A stretch of 64,000 nucleotides of DNA, from the NCBI GenBank assembly GCA_965200925.1, contig OZ241738.1, positions 3,286,001-3,350,000 of the forward strand. The letters run 5' to 3'. A program made the translations under genes and the position numbers. Of the stretch, positions 1 to 8,698 are shown piece after piece; positions within the stretch are counted from its first letter, which is position 1; every line of letters starts with the position of its first letter. Source of the DNA: WTGU01 sp965200925. Lineage in GTDB: Bacteria; Pseudomonadota; Alphaproteobacteria; UBA828. The notes beneath the pieces were generated by a model, which was not told where the DNA came from, made no database searches, and saw only the letters and a program-made list of their open reading frames with translations.

Positions 1-594
1 CCGCCGGTAGGCATCCTCCATCGAATAATAGGACGAGGCCTCGATCACCAGGGGGCGGGCATCACGCCGGGCGCGGTGCCGGGCGTAGGCACGCAACAGC
101 GCGTGGAGGTCGCCGTCATAGACCGGCCGGAGGACCACCGGCAGGCCCTCGGCCGATCCACCGGCGAAGACGTCCCGGCCGAGTTGCGGGCGCTCCATCA
201 GCGTCTCGGCGGCTTCGCGTATCGCCGCCAGACGGCTCAGCCGGAACGCCAGCGCCTCGGCCATCTCGGCGCCGCTCGGCTCCTCGGCTTCGGGCTCCGG
301 GTCGGGGAGCAGCAGGCGCGACTTGAGCCAGGCGAGCCACGCGGCCATCACCAGATAGTCGGCAGCCAGTTCGAGGCGGAGCCGCCGCGCCCGCGCGACG
401 AAGGCGAGATATTGCTCGGCCAGCTGCAGGATTGAGATGCGCGCGAGATCGACCTTCTGGCTGCGGGCCAGCGCGAGCAGGACATCGAGCGGCCCCTCGA
501 AGCCGTCGAGATTGACGATCAGGGCGTCGGCGGCACCCGGTGGCGCGGCCGGTCCTTGCGCGTCGCCTCCCGGGAAGATCACGGAGTCGGCCAT
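1..594 (-). CDS. scpA: Segregation and condensation protein A (C-terminus cut by window edge)
   Basis: ScpA is the kleisin subunit of the bacterial SMC-ScpAB condensin and bridges the SMC heads during chromosome segregation. The ATG is at 594 and the frame stays open to base 1, giving 198 codons of the N-terminal part. The protein opens with an acidic, Ala/Pro-rich tail, then the family's 'FEGPLDVLLALARSQKVDL' block, followed by the helical 'QYLAF' and 'LVMAAWLAWLKSRLLLP' segments typical of ScpA. It overlaps the upstream M50 protease gene by 16 bases, so it is the last gene seen of a tightly coupled minus-strand operon. scpB is expected just beyond the window. Assignment is firm; the C-terminal winged-helix part is not visible. 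Confidence 0.93.
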   Translation of the reverse strand, partial: MADSVIFPGGDAQGPAAPPGAADALIVNLDGFEGPLDVLLALARSQKVDLARISILQLAEQYLAFVARARRLRLELAADYLVMAAWLAWLKSRLLLPDPEPEAEEPSGAEMAEALAFRLSRLAAIREAAETLMERPQLGRDVFAGGSAEGLPVVLRPVYDGDLHALLRAYARHRARRDARPLVIEASSYYSMEDAYRR

Positions 595-1286
595 GCGACG
601 AGTGCCTCCGCGCCGAGCAAGTCGACGATCAGCGAAAAGCCTGCGAGCGTCGGCGGCAGGACGATCGAGGCCAGCGGGTTGAACGCAGCGCCGAGCTCCA
701 GCGCCACGAGCGGGACAAGGAAGAAGGCCACCAGCACGGCGATGATACCAAAGCGCTCGACGCGGGCGAATCGCGCGGCGTGCCGGGGCGGCAGGAGCCC
801 GTGCATGACGCGGCCGCCGTCGAGCGGCGGCACCGGCAGCATATTGAAGACGGCCAGCACCAGATTGAGGAAGATGCCGACGGTGAGAGTCGTCCGCCAC
901 CACAGGGCGGCCTCCGGCGGGAGGGCGGAAGCGACATGCAGCAGCACCGCCGACAGACAGGCGAGCAGGACGTTCGCCGCCGGCCCGGCGAGTGCGACCC
1001 AGATCATGTCCCGCCGCGGGTTGCGCAACGCCGCGGGATCGACCGGCACGGGCTTCGCGAAGCCGAAGACGAAGGGCGCACCGATGCCGATCAGCACCGC
1101 CGGCAACAGCACGGTGCCGAACGGGTGGACGTGCTTGAGCGGATTCAGGGTGACGCGGCCGAGACGCGCCGCGGTGTCGTCGCCGAGCCGCCGGGCGGTC
1201 CAGCCGTGGGCCGCCTCGTGAAGGGTGATGGCGAACAGCACTGGCAGTGCCCAGACCGACGCGGTGAGCAGCCAGGACTCGATCAC
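579..1286 (-). CDS. Site-2 protease-type M50 zinc metalloprotease, membrane
   Basis: A 235-residue polytopic membrane protein of the M50 family, which cleaves substrates within the membrane. The zinc ligands are visible: HEAAH near residue 22 (HExxH) and the NMLPVPPLDGG motif (N-x-x-P-x-x-x-LDG) in the second half. There is no PDZ domain, as usual for the short M50B forms. The GTG start at 1286 overlaps the nagZ stop (GTGA), which decides the start; an open frame upstream has no supporting context. The end overlaps scpA by 16 bases. Substrate unknown. In alphaproteobacteria this protease commonly sits in the scpA neighbourhood, so its place says little about its target. Confidence 0.88.
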   Translation of the reverse strand: MIESWLLTASVWALPVLFAITLHEAAHGWTARRLGDDTAARLGRVTLNPLKHVHPFGTVLLPAVLIGIGAPFVFGFAKPVPVDPAALRNPRRDMIWVALAGPAANVLLACLSAVLLHVASALPPEAALWWRTTLTVGIFLNLVLAVFNMLPVPPLDGGRVMHGLLPPRHAARFARVERFGIIAVLVAFFLVPLVALELGAAFNPLASIVLPPTLAGFSLIVDLLGAEALVAWPTP

Positions 1287-2317
1287 CCGGCCGGTGCCCC
1301 TGCCAGAAGCGCGCGCAATTCGCGCCGGGCGTCGGCGGCGTCGAAGGACGCAGGCGAGGGCCGCGCCGCCAGCGCGCGATCGAACCGGGCGCGGGCGCGC
1401 GGGCCGAGACGCGGCGCCGCGGCCACAACTTCTTCCATTTCCGCCCGGTTGCCGTTGCAGTGGAGGGCGAGATCGCAGCCCGCGGCGAGCGCGGCGGCGG
1501 CGCGGGCGCCCGGCGGCCCGGTCAACGCGCCCATGGAGAGGTCGTCGCTCACCAGCAGGCCGTCGAACCCGATGGCGCCGCGCACCGCCTCCGCGATCAC
1601 GGCCGGCGACAGGGTGCCGGGACGGTGCGGGTCGAGCGCGGTGTAGCAGACATGCGCGGTGATCCCGACCGGCATGTCGCGGAGCGCGCGGAACGGCGCA
1701 AAATCGCCGGCGCGGAGGTCGGCGAGCGACGCCTCCACACGCGGCAGAGTCGCGTGGCTGTCGGCCGCGGCCCGCCCGTGGCCGGGCAGGTGCTTGATCG
1801 CCGGCAGCACCCCGCCCGCGCGCAGCCCGCAGGCGATCGCCTGCCCGAGCCCCGCCACGGACGCCGGGTCCTCGGCCAGCGCCCGGTCGCCTATGGCCTT
1901 GCTCGCGCCGGCGACCCGCAGATCGAGGAGCGGCGCGCAATTGACGGTGATCCCGAGCGCGAACAGGTCCGCCGCCATCAGGCGGGCGCTGAGCCAGGCC
2001 GCCCGCGCGCCAGCGGCCCGGTCGGCCGCGAACAGGGCGCCGAACGCCGCCGGCGCGGGCGGCGCACGCCAGTGAGGCGGGCCGAGCCGGACCACGCGCC
2101 CGCCCTCCTGGTCGATCAGAACCGGGGCGTCGGCCCTTCCCACCACCTCGCGGAGCGCCGCGACCAGTGCCCGCACCTGCTCCGGGCTCTCGCAGTTGCG
2201 CCTGAACAGGATGAAGCCGGCGGGGTCCGCCCGCGCCAGGAACCGGCGTTCGTCATCGTCGAGTCGCGGGCCGGCGCAGCCGAGGATCGCCGCACGCGGC
2301 GGCGGGCGCCCGCTCAC
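1283..2317 (-). CDS. nagZ: Beta-N-acetylhexosaminidase NagZ
   Basis: NagZ (glycoside hydrolase family 3) removes GlcNAc from GlcNAc-anhydroMurNAc-peptides in the cytoplasm during peptidoglycan recycling. The 344-residue protein is full length for the family. The signature KHLPGHGRAAADSH, carrying the acid/base His, is present near residue 175. The catalytic aspartate follows in 'LLVSDDLSMGAL'. 'VLIDQEGGRVVRLG' is the usual N-terminal substrate-loop motif. It overlaps the downstream M50 gene by GTGA and follows the SPOR gene. amgK and murU at 15.1-16.8 kb could process the released MurNAc, so the window encodes several steps of one recycling route. Confidence 0.96.
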   Translation of the reverse strand: MSGRPPPRAAILGCAGPRLDDDERRFLARADPAGFILFRRNCESPEQVRALVAALREVVGRADAPVLIDQEGGRVVRLGPPHWRAPPAPAAFGALFAADRAAGARAAWLSARLMAADLFALGITVNCAPLLDLRVAGASKAIGDRALAEDPASVAGLGQAIACGLRAGGVLPAIKHLPGHGRAAADSHATLPRVEASLADLRAGDFAPFRALRDMPVGITAHVCYTALDPHRPGTLSPAVIAEAVRGAIGFDGLLVSDDLSMGALTGPPGARAAAALAAGCDLALHCNGNRAEMEEVVAAAPRLGPRARARFDRALAARPSPASFDAADARRELRALLAGAPAG

Positions 2318-2324
2318 GGCTGCC

Positions 2325-3311
2325 TCAATTGACGACCACGATGCAGTCGATCCCGTGCGCCTCCAGCCGGGCGCACGTCCTTTCCGCCGCGCCGCGGTCC
2401 GTGAACGGCCCCGCCTGCAACCGGTAGAGGCTTCCCCGATCGCCGCGGTCGGTGCGCAGGATCAGCGGATCGTGACCCGCCAGGGCGGTTTCGTGACGCC
2501 GCCGGAGGCGCTCCCACAGCCGCTCCATGTCCGCTCTTTTCGTGGAGGCGCCGAGCTCGATCAGGGCGCTGCCCGCGGCGGTCCAGGATGCGGACTCGCT
2601 TGCCTGCGCCTCCACGCGCGCCAAGCGGGCGGGCTTCCGCGCGGGAACCGGCACCCCGTCCGCCCCCGCAGCCGTCGCCGGGGCCTCGGCCGCGCTCGCC
2701 CGTTCCGGCGCTTCGTTCGCGGCCGTCCGTTCCGCCCGCGCCGTGCCGCGCCGCGGGGGCACCGGCGGGAGCCGGGGCTCGACCGGGGCCGCTGCGGGCG
2801 CCGGGGCCTCCGCTGCCGGCGGCGGCTCTTCTGCCCCTTCCGGAGGCAGACCTTCCGCTTCCGCCGTCGTCGACACTGCTTCCGGAGGCGGAGCGGGCGC
2901 GGCGTCCGCCTCCCCGGCCCCGTCGGCCGCGGACGACGGGCTCACGGGCTCCTCCGGGGGCGGCAGGATCTGCTCGGGCCCCTCCTCGGGCTCGTCCGTC
3001 TCCAGCGTCTCGTAGATCAGCTTGTCCCGGTTCGGGATCTCGAGCCCGCCGGGATCGTCCGGCCGAACCTTGTAAGGCGCCGTGGGTGCCTCGACGAGCC
3101 TGACCGGGGCATCCGGTGCCGGCCCGCTCGCGGCGAACTCCACCACCGCCCAGGCGACGCCTGCTGCCACGACACAGCCGAGAAGGATCCACGCGGGCAG
3201 CAGGCGGCGCCATATCTTCCTCGGCGCGGGCGCGCTCTCCGGCTCGGCCGCGAAGGCTTCCGGTTCATCCGGCGCCGGGGGCGCTCGGCTGTCGTCGACG
3301 CCTTCGTTCAT
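2325..3311 (-). CDS. SPOR-domain membrane-anchored envelope protein
   Basis: A 328-residue single-pass protein. It has an N-terminal cytoplasmic Pro/Glu-rich stretch, one membrane segment near residues 36-58 (WILLGCVVAAGVAWAVVEFA), a long Pro/Ala/Glu-rich periplasmic linker, and a C-terminal SPOR domain with 'YRLQAGPFTDRGAAERTCARL' and a terminal 'IDCIVVV' strand. SPOR domains bind denuded glycan strands at the septum. The ATG at 3311 overlaps the argS stop as ATGA. The place between argS and nagZ is the usual alphaproteobacterial order. A division or septal-wall role is inferred from the domain only. Confidence 0.88.
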   Translation of the reverse strand: MNEGVDDSRAPPAPDEPEAFAAEPESAPAPRKIWRRLLPAWILLGCVVAAGVAWAVVEFAASGPAPDAPVRLVEAPTAPYKVRPDDPGGLEIPNRDKLIYETLETDEPEEGPEQILPPPEEPVSPSSAADGAGEADAAPAPPPEAVSTTAEAEGLPPEGAEEPPPAAEAPAPAAAPVEPRLPPVPPRRGTARAERTAANEAPERASAAEAPATAAGADGVPVPARKPARLARVEAQASESASWTAAGSALIELGASTKRADMERLWERLRRRHETALAGHDPLILRTDRGDRGSLYRLQAGPFTDRGAAERTCARLEAHGIDCIVVVN

Positions 3312-5059
3312 CGCATTTCCTGCACGGGTTCGACTCCGAGCAGCGCCAGCCCTCCGGCAATACCGCTCTTGACGGCGCTGATCAATGCCAGCCGCGCGCG
3401 GCTCGCCTCCGGCCGCGCGCCGTCGACGATGCGCAGGCCCGTCTTGCCCTTGCCGCGGGTCCAGAGCAGATGGAAGGCACCGGCGAGCGCCTGGAGAAAG
3501 GAAGGGATGCGGTGCGGCTCGTGGGCGAGCGCGGCGCCGGCGAGGACGCGCGGCCACCCGGCGAGCTGCTTGATCAGGTCGATCTCGCCGGCGTCGTCGA
3601 GGAGGTCCAGATCGGCACAAGCGAGCGCGGCGGGAGAAAGGTCGAGCGCCGGGAAGACCTCGCCCGCGCGGCGAAGCGCCGAGCACGCCCGCGCATGGGC
3701 GTACTGGACGTAGAAGACCGGATTGTCCCTGGACTGCTCGGTGACCTGGCGGAGGTCGAATTCGAGCGGCGCGTCGTTGCGGCGGGTCAGCATGATGAAG
3801 CGCACCACGTCCGCGCCGACTTCGTCCACGACGTCGCGCAAGGTGACGAAGCGGCCGGCGCGCTTCGACATGGCCGCCGGCGTGCCGCCGTCGAGCAGTT
3901 TGACCATCTGGCAGAGCTTCACGTCGAGGGTCGCCCGGCCGCCGGAGAGTGCCGCCACGGCCGCCTTCATCCGCTTGACGTAGCCGCCATGGTCGGCGCC
4001 CCAGACGTCGATCAGATCGGCGAAGCCGCGCCCCACCTTGTCGTGGTGGTAGGCGATGTCGGTGGCGAAATAGGTCCACCCGCCGTCGGCCTTGCGCAGC
4101 GGCCGGTCGAGATCGTCGCCGAACGCCGTGGCGCGGAAGAGGCTCTGCCGCCGGGGTGCCCATGCTTCCCGCCTGCCCTTGGGCGGTGCGGGGATGCCGT
4201 CGTAGACCAGCCCGGCCGATTCCAGAGCCGCGAACGTCTCGTCGACGCGGCCCGCGGCGACCAGGTCGCGCTCCGAGCGAAACAGGTCGTGCCGGATCCC
4301 CAGCGCCGCGAGATCGCTTTGCACCAAATCCATCATGGCGTCCACCGCGAAGCGCCGGACCTCCGACAGCCAGACCGGTTCCGGCGCGCGAAGCCAGCGT
4401 TCGCCGTCGCGTGCGGCGAGCGCCGCGCCCACCGGCGCCAGATAGGCGCCCGGATAGAGCCCTTCGGGAATCGCGCCAATGGTCTCGCCGCAGGCCTCGC
4501 GGTAGCGCAGGTGGACGGCCCGCGCGAGGGTATCGACCTGGGCGCCGGCGTCGTTGACGTAGTACTCCCGCGTGACGGCGAAGCCCATATGGGCCAGCAG
4601 GTTCGCCAGGGCGTCGCCGACCACGGCGCCGCGGGCGTGGCCCATGTGGAGCGGCCCGGTCGGATTGGCCGAGACGTATTCGACGTTGACCGCCCGCCCG
4701 CACCCGAGATCCGCCGCGCCGTAATCCGTGCCGGCGGCCAGCATCTCGCGCAGCCGCGCCCGCCAGAAGGAATCCGCGAGCCGGAGATTCACGAAACCGG
4801 GGCCGGCCACCTCGGCCGCGTGGACCTCGGCGCGACCCTCCAGCCGGCAGGCGAGGGTGCGGGCTATGTCGCGCGGCGGCCGGCGCGCCTGCTTCGCCAG
4901 GACGAGCGCCGCGTTGCACGCCGCGTCGCCGTGGCCGGCCTCGCGCGGCGGCTCGACCGAGACGGCCCCCGCGTCGAGCCCGGTGGGGAGCGCGCCGGTG
5001 CGGCCCAGCGCTTCGATCTCGGCGCGGACGACCTCTTCCAGATGAGCGAAGACGTTCAC
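3308..5059 (-). CDS. argS: Arginyl-tRNA synthetase
   Basis: Class I aminoacyl-tRNA synthetase charging tRNA-Arg. The 583 residues match the family. The HIGH signature is 'NPTGPLHMGHARG' (HMGH) near residue 120. The KMSKS-equivalent is 'AAMSKRAGRFVTL', and the C-terminal DALR anticodon-binding domain ends the protein. The GTG start at 5059 is chosen because it overlaps the dgt stop (GTGA) and matches the family N-terminus 'NVFAHLEEVVRAEIEAL'; the open frame upstream of it is a shadow inside dgt. Its stop overlaps the SPOR gene's ATG. Confidence 0.97.
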   Translation of the reverse strand: MNVFAHLEEVVRAEIEALGRTGALPTGLDAGAVSVEPPREAGHGDAACNAALVLAKQARRPPRDIARTLACRLEGRAEVHAAEVAGPGFVNLRLADSFWRARLREMLAAGTDYGAADLGCGRAVNVEYVSANPTGPLHMGHARGAVVGDALANLLAHMGFAVTREYYVNDAGAQVDTLARAVHLRYREACGETIGAIPEGLYPGAYLAPVGAALAARDGERWLRAPEPVWLSEVRRFAVDAMMDLVQSDLAALGIRHDLFRSERDLVAAGRVDETFAALESAGLVYDGIPAPPKGRREAWAPRRQSLFRATAFGDDLDRPLRKADGGWTYFATDIAYHHDKVGRGFADLIDVWGADHGGYVKRMKAAVAALSGGRATLDVKLCQMVKLLDGGTPAAMSKRAGRFVTLRDVVDEVGADVVRFIMLTRRNDAPLEFDLRQVTEQSRDNPVFYVQYAHARACSALRRAGEVFPALDLSPAALACADLDLLDDAGEIDLIKQLAGWPRVLAGAALAHEPHRIPSFLQALAGAFHLLWTRGKGKTGLRIVDGARPEASRARLALISAVKSGIAGGLALLGVEPVQEMR

Positions 5060-6237
5060 TGCCAGAGCTCCGTGTCGAAAAGGTTGCGGTGTTCCTGGAT
5101 GGCGAAGCGGTCGGTCATCCCGGCGACGTAATCGGCCACCGCCCGCGCCGTGGCGGGGGTCCGTGTGCCGTCGCAACGGGCCCGCCACTCCTCGGGCAGA
5201 CATTGCGGCTCGTCCACGAACAGCGCGAAGAGTTCGCGCACGATGCGGCGCGCCTTGCTGGCCATCCGGTTGACCCTGTGGTGGCGGTACATGCGTTCGC
5301 GCAGGAACCCCTTCAGGGCCGCGTCGTTGGCCCGCATGGCCGGCGAGAACGCGATCAGCGGCGCTCCGTGCCGGCGCACGGCCTCCACGTCCGCTGGCGC
5401 AGCCCGGGCCAGGCGGTGCCGGCTGGTGTCGGTCACGTCCTCGACCATGGCGCCGATCATGCGGCGGACGACGTCGTGGATGCGGCGGTTCGGGCCGCTC
5501 GCCGGCGCCTCTTCGGTCACGGCCTCCAGGATCGGGCCGACCAGCGGGACCCTGCGGAGATCGTCGATCCCGAAGAGCCCCGCCCGCAGCCCGTCGTCCG
5601 CGTCGTGGTTGTTGTAGGCGATGTCGTCGGCCAGGGCAGCGACCTGCGCTTCCAGCCCCGGATGGGTGTCGAGCGCCAAGTCGTGCCGGGCCGAATAGTC
5701 CTCGATGGCGCCCTTGGGCGCACCGGGCGGGCGCGGCCCGTTGTGCTTGGCGATGCCCTCAAGGGCTTCCCAGGTCAGGTTGAGGCCGTCGAAGCCGGTG
5801 TAGCGGTGTTCGAGGGAGGTCACGATTCGCAAGGTCTGCGCGTTGTGGTCGAACCCGCCGTAGGGCGCCATCGCCGCGGCGAGCGCCTCCTCCCCGGCGT
5901 GGCCGAAGGGCGGGTGGCCCAGGTCGTGGGCGAGGGCCAGCGCCTCGGCCAAGTCTTCGTCCAGACCGAGGACGCGGCAGAGCGAGCGCGCGATCTGCGC
6001 CACTTCCAGGCTGTGCGTGAGCCGGGTGCGGTAATAATCTCCTTCGCGATAGACGAAGACCTGGGTCTTATACTCGAGGCGGCGGAACGCGGCGCTGTGC
6101 ACGATGCGGTCGCGGTCGCGCTGGAAGGGCGTCCGCGTCCGGCTCTCCGGCTCGGCATGGAGGCGGCCGCGGCTCTGTGCGGCGCAGGTGGCGTAGGCGG
6201 CGAGGGCCGCTCGCGCCGCCGGGCGGGGCACGGTCAC
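5056..6237 (-). CDS. dgt: Deoxyguanosinetriphosphate triphosphohydrolase-like protein
   Basis: HD-domain dNTP triphosphohydrolase, 393 residues, that splits dNTPs to nucleoside plus triphosphate and so trims dNTP pools. The metal-binding HD motifs are clear: 'RLTHSLEVAQIARSL' and 'LAHDLGHPPFGHAGEEAL', then 'ADDIAYNNHDADD' further on. The N-terminal 'SRTRTPFQRDRDRIVHSAAFRRL' region is typical of the dGTPase-like type-2 subfamily. The GTG start at 6237 overlaps the TGA of the upstream small membrane gene. The C-terminus runs to the argS GTG. The name is general because substrate preference varies in this family. Confidence 0.94.
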   Translation of the reverse strand: MTVPRPAARAALAAYATCAAQSRGRLHAEPESRTRTPFQRDRDRIVHSAAFRRLEYKTQVFVYREGDYYRTRLTHSLEVAQIARSLCRVLGLDEDLAEALALAHDLGHPPFGHAGEEALAAAMAPYGGFDHNAQTLRIVTSLEHRYTGFDGLNLTWEALEGIAKHNGPRPPGAPKGAIEDYSARHDLALDTHPGLEAQVAALADDIAYNNHDADDGLRAGLFGIDDLRRVPLVGPILEAVTEEAPASGPNRRIHDVVRRMIGAMVEDVTDTSRHRLARAAPADVEAVRRHGAPLIAFSPAMRANDAALKGFLRERMYRHHRVNRMASKARRIVRELFALFVDEPQCLPEEWRARCDGTRTPATARAVADYVAGMTDRFAIQEHRNLFDTELWQ

Positions 6238-6746
6238 ATCTCCCCCTGGGAGCCGCGCAGGCCGTGGAGCCGCTTCTCGGGCAGCAGGAGAGGCGGGGGC
6301 ACGGCGTAGAAGGTGTGGACCTCCGGTGCCTCCGCACGCGCCTCCCCGGGCGCGACGGCCTCGTCGGCCGGGCGGATGACCACGTCGTGGCCCGAGCGCC
6401 CGGTCTCGCGCATCACCGCTTGCAGCCGTTGAGCCACGCCCGTATCCCACGGCATCGCGTAGAAACGCGGGGTCTCCTCCACGGCCAGCCACAGATAGAT
6501 CGCCTCGTCCTCGCGGAGCGCGGCGGAGAGGACCCGCGCCCCTTCCATGCCGCTCATCTCGAGGGAAAGCGGCTTGGGCCGCGAGAGCAGCGCGGAATGG
6601 CTGAAATAGCCGATCGCGACGAGGGCGCAGAGCAGGCCGATGGCGACGCTCTTCCAGAAGGGCCGCCGCCGCGACCAGACCGCGATGCTGGCGAGGGCCG
6701 CGCCCGCCACCGCGAGCCCGGCATAGAGCCAAGCGGCGCTATCCAT
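6234..6746 (-). CDS. Hypothetical membrane protein, TolQ-like operon partner
   Basis: A 170-residue protein not recognised by family. Two hydrophobic segments are seen near residues 5-25 and 32-48, followed by a soluble domain with 'ARVLSAALREDEAIYLWLAVEETPR' and a Pro/Leu-rich tail. It overlaps the preceding gene by 8 bases and dgt by the GTGA junction, so it is translated as part of the same operon as the MotA/TolQ-type channel two genes upstream. A role in that envelope complex is inferred from position only. Confidence 0.72.
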   Translation of the reverse strand: MDSAAWLYAGLAVAGAALASIAVWSRRRPFWKSVAIGLLCALVAIGYFSHSALLSRPKPLSLEMSGMEGARVLSAALREDEAIYLWLAVEETPRFYAMPWDTGVAQRLQAVMRETGRSGHDVVIRPADEAVAPGEARAEAPEVHTFYAVPPPLLLPEKRLHGLRGSQGEM

Positions 6747-7386
6747 CGGGCGGCGTTCCGGCGGAACGGTTTCGGGCTTGCGCGTATTCCCGTATCAGCG
6801 AGCGGGCGAGATCGTTGACGCTGCCCTGCACGAGGGCGCCCTTGCCGGTGAGGGCGAAACGGAACACCGTCCGCTCGTGGCGCGGATAGCGCAGTTCGAC
6901 GGTCTTTTCGAGGATCGGCACGGGCCTCTCTTCGCCCTCCCTCTTGACGCTGACCACGACCCTGGCCGGGACGGGCGGCGGCCGGAACGGGTCCTCCAGT
7001 CGGTAGGCCTGGACGTTGACGATCCATTCGCCGGGAACGATGCCGCGGCTGTACACGATTTCATAGTTGATGTCCGTCAGATCCTGAAACAGGCCGAGAT
7101 CGTCGCGCAGCAGGTTCACGACCTCGTTGCCCTTGTTCGGGAAACCGACCGGCAGCCGGTCGGGCGCCTTCACCCAGAGATCCACGTCCGCGTCCCGCTC
7201 TGGCGGCCACAGGAGCTCCACGATCACGTTGCCGGGATCGGTGACGCCGGCCGCGTCCTCGGGCGCCGATTCGGCGCCCGGGTCGATGAAGGGGAGCAGC
7301 ATGATGACCATGGCGACGAAGGCGGCGAGCGCCAGCAGCGTCACGTCGCGGAAGATGGTCCCGCTGTCGTCGTCAAATTCGTCCAT
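6739..7386 (-). CDS. Hypothetical single-pass membrane protein, TolR/ExbD-like position
   Basis: A 215-residue protein with an acidic N-terminus (DEFDDDSG), one membrane helix near residues 16-33 and a predicted extracytoplasmic domain with beta-rich stretches such as 'GNVIVELLWPPERDADVDLWV' and 'VVVSVKREGEERPVPILEKT'. It overlaps the TolQ-like channel gene by 14 bases. Its topology (short acidic cytoplasmic tail, one helix, periplasmic domain) and position match those of TolR/ExbD/MotB partners of proton channels, but the sequence is not a recognisable ExbD domain. Function not assigned. Confidence 0.74.
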   Translation of the reverse strand: MDEFDDDSGTIFRDVTLLALAAFVAMVIMLLPFIDPGAESAPEDAAGVTDPGNVIVELLWPPERDADVDLWVKAPDRLPVGFPNKGNEVVNLLRDDLGLFQDLTDINYEIVYSRGIVPGEWIVNVQAYRLEDPFRPPPVPARVVVSVKREGEERPVPILEKTVELRYPRHERTVFRFALTGKGALVQGSVNDLARSLIREYAQARNRSAGTPPDG

Positions 7387-7963
7387 GCGCCGCGAGGATC
7401 TCGCTGTAGAGGGTGGCGGTGCCGGTGGCCAGCATACGGTGGTTCACGGTCAGCCACAGGCCGAGCACGGCGCCCTCCAGGGTGGTGTAGAGCGCGACCG
7501 ACATGCCGCCGATCAGGGTGGACAGCATCGGCCGCACTGCCGCCAGATCGCCGGCGTTCTCCGCCGAGACCCCGGAGAGCGCGATGATGAATCCGGCCAC
7601 GGTGCCGATCAGGCCGAGCACCACCAGGGCGGCGGCGAACTGCCGGATCACGGCGATGCGGCTGAACAGCCTGGCCTTGAGCGCCTCGGCCATCAATGCG
7701 GGGGAGCCGCCCGCATGGGCCCGCGCCAGGCGGGAAGCCGCGCCGCCGCCCTTCAGCCTGTCGATCTCGCCGCTCGTCCGAAAGAGCTTGTATCCGCACA
7801 GGGCGAGGCCCACGGCGAAGACGCCGAAGATGACGAAGACCAGCCCGGTCGAGTCGGAGGCGACCAGCCTGTCGATCCAGCCCCGCGCGCCGGCGAATCC
7901 GAGAAGCGCCGCGCCCACGACGTTGACGATCGCGAAGCGGTACAGGAGCAGGTGATCGCGCAA
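7373..7963 (-). CDS. MotA/TolQ/ExbB-family proton channel protein
   Basis: A 196-residue inner-membrane protein of the MotA/TolQ/ExbB family, whose members use the proton gradient to drive envelope machines. Four hydrophobic segments are visible. The family core is 'VVLGLIGTVAGFIIALSG' and 'LSTLIGGMSVALYTTLEGAVLGLWL', matching the conserved third and fourth helices. The start is TTG at 7963, supported by GGAGG eight bases upstream on the minus strand. It heads a three-gene set with two membrane partners (overlaps of 14 and 8 bases) before dgt. The cargo or machine driven is unknown; it is not a canonical tolQRA cluster. Confidence 0.85.
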   Translation of the reverse strand: MRDHLLLYRFAIVNVVGAALLGFAGARGWIDRLVASDSTGLVFVIFGVFAVGLALCGYKLFRTSGEIDRLKGGGAASRLARAHAGGSPALMAEALKARLFSRIAVIRQFAAALVVLGLIGTVAGFIIALSGVSAENAGDLAAVRPMLSTLIGGMSVALYTTLEGAVLGLWLTVNHRMLATGTATLYSEILAAHGRI

Positions 7964-8164
7964 CCGGCGGCCTCCGTCGTCGCGGCGCGCTCATCCTACT
8001 CCGGTGCGCGCCTCGGGGGCACCCGCCGCCGGCTCGAGAGCGAAGGCGGAATCGGGTGGCAGCGCGGACGGGCGCGCCGTCCGCCATCGACGCCGTGTCG
8101 CCGCCGCGCCCGACGGGGTTTCCGCGGGAGGCCGCCGCGCACCACCCGCGCGGCCGTCGCCTCG

Positions 8165-8698
8165 ACCTTCGTCCGGAGTGTCGCGTCGGAGATCTCCACG
8201 CTCGTCTCGTCGGCGAACTCCCGCTCAATGTCCAGGGTGCCGAACAGGCGGGCGTCGCCCGCCGGGGCGGCCAGCGTTATGCCCGCCCGGCCTCTCACGC
8301 TCCGCGCCTTCTCTACGGAGACCCGCGTGGGGTTGGGCCGGATCGAATCCGTGAAGTCGTCCAGGTCCGCGCTCGTCCAGGAGAACCCCAGCCGGGGCGT
8401 GAGGAACGCGCCCCCGGCGATCGGCATCCGGCGGCCCACCTCGAGGCCCAGGGCGCGGCTCTTGCCCGTCGCGTCATTTTCCAGCTTGCCGCTCGCCGCC
8501 GAATCGATCTTGGCCTTCGGCCCCGTGGCCTGGACCTGTGCGTCCAGCCAGAAATCCCCGAACGTCCGGGTAGCGGAAGCCCCCGCGCCCTTCCCGTCCG
8601 CGGCGATCTCGCCGACGCCTCCCATCTTCGCCTTGCTGCGCAGGGCGTGGACGGAGAAGCCCACCCGCGCGCCGCCAGGGCCTCGCGAAAGCGGCGGA
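8165..8698 (-). pseudogene. Remnant of an autotransporter beta-barrel domain
   Basis: Directly after the addA stop the minus strand reads, in one frame, 'LSRGPGGARVGFSVHALRS', 'GAGASATRTFGDFWLDAQVQ', 'LGLEVGRRMPIAGGAFLTPR', 'DDFTDSIRPNPTRVSVEKAR' and 'RLFGTLDIEREF'. That is the pattern of the C-terminal autotransporter outer-membrane barrel. There is no passenger domain or signal peptide, and the frame dissolves into low-complexity Arg/Pro sequence after about 8165 instead of the expected final barrel strands. An internal GTG (8664) can start an ORF, but no secreted protein could result. Read as a degraded end of a once larger gene. Confidence 0.7.

Noticed and set aside
7996..8664. Intact outer-membrane protein gene from the GTG at 8664
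   Set aside because: Lacks signal peptide, passenger and final barrel strands; the C-terminus is frame-lost, so called a remnant.
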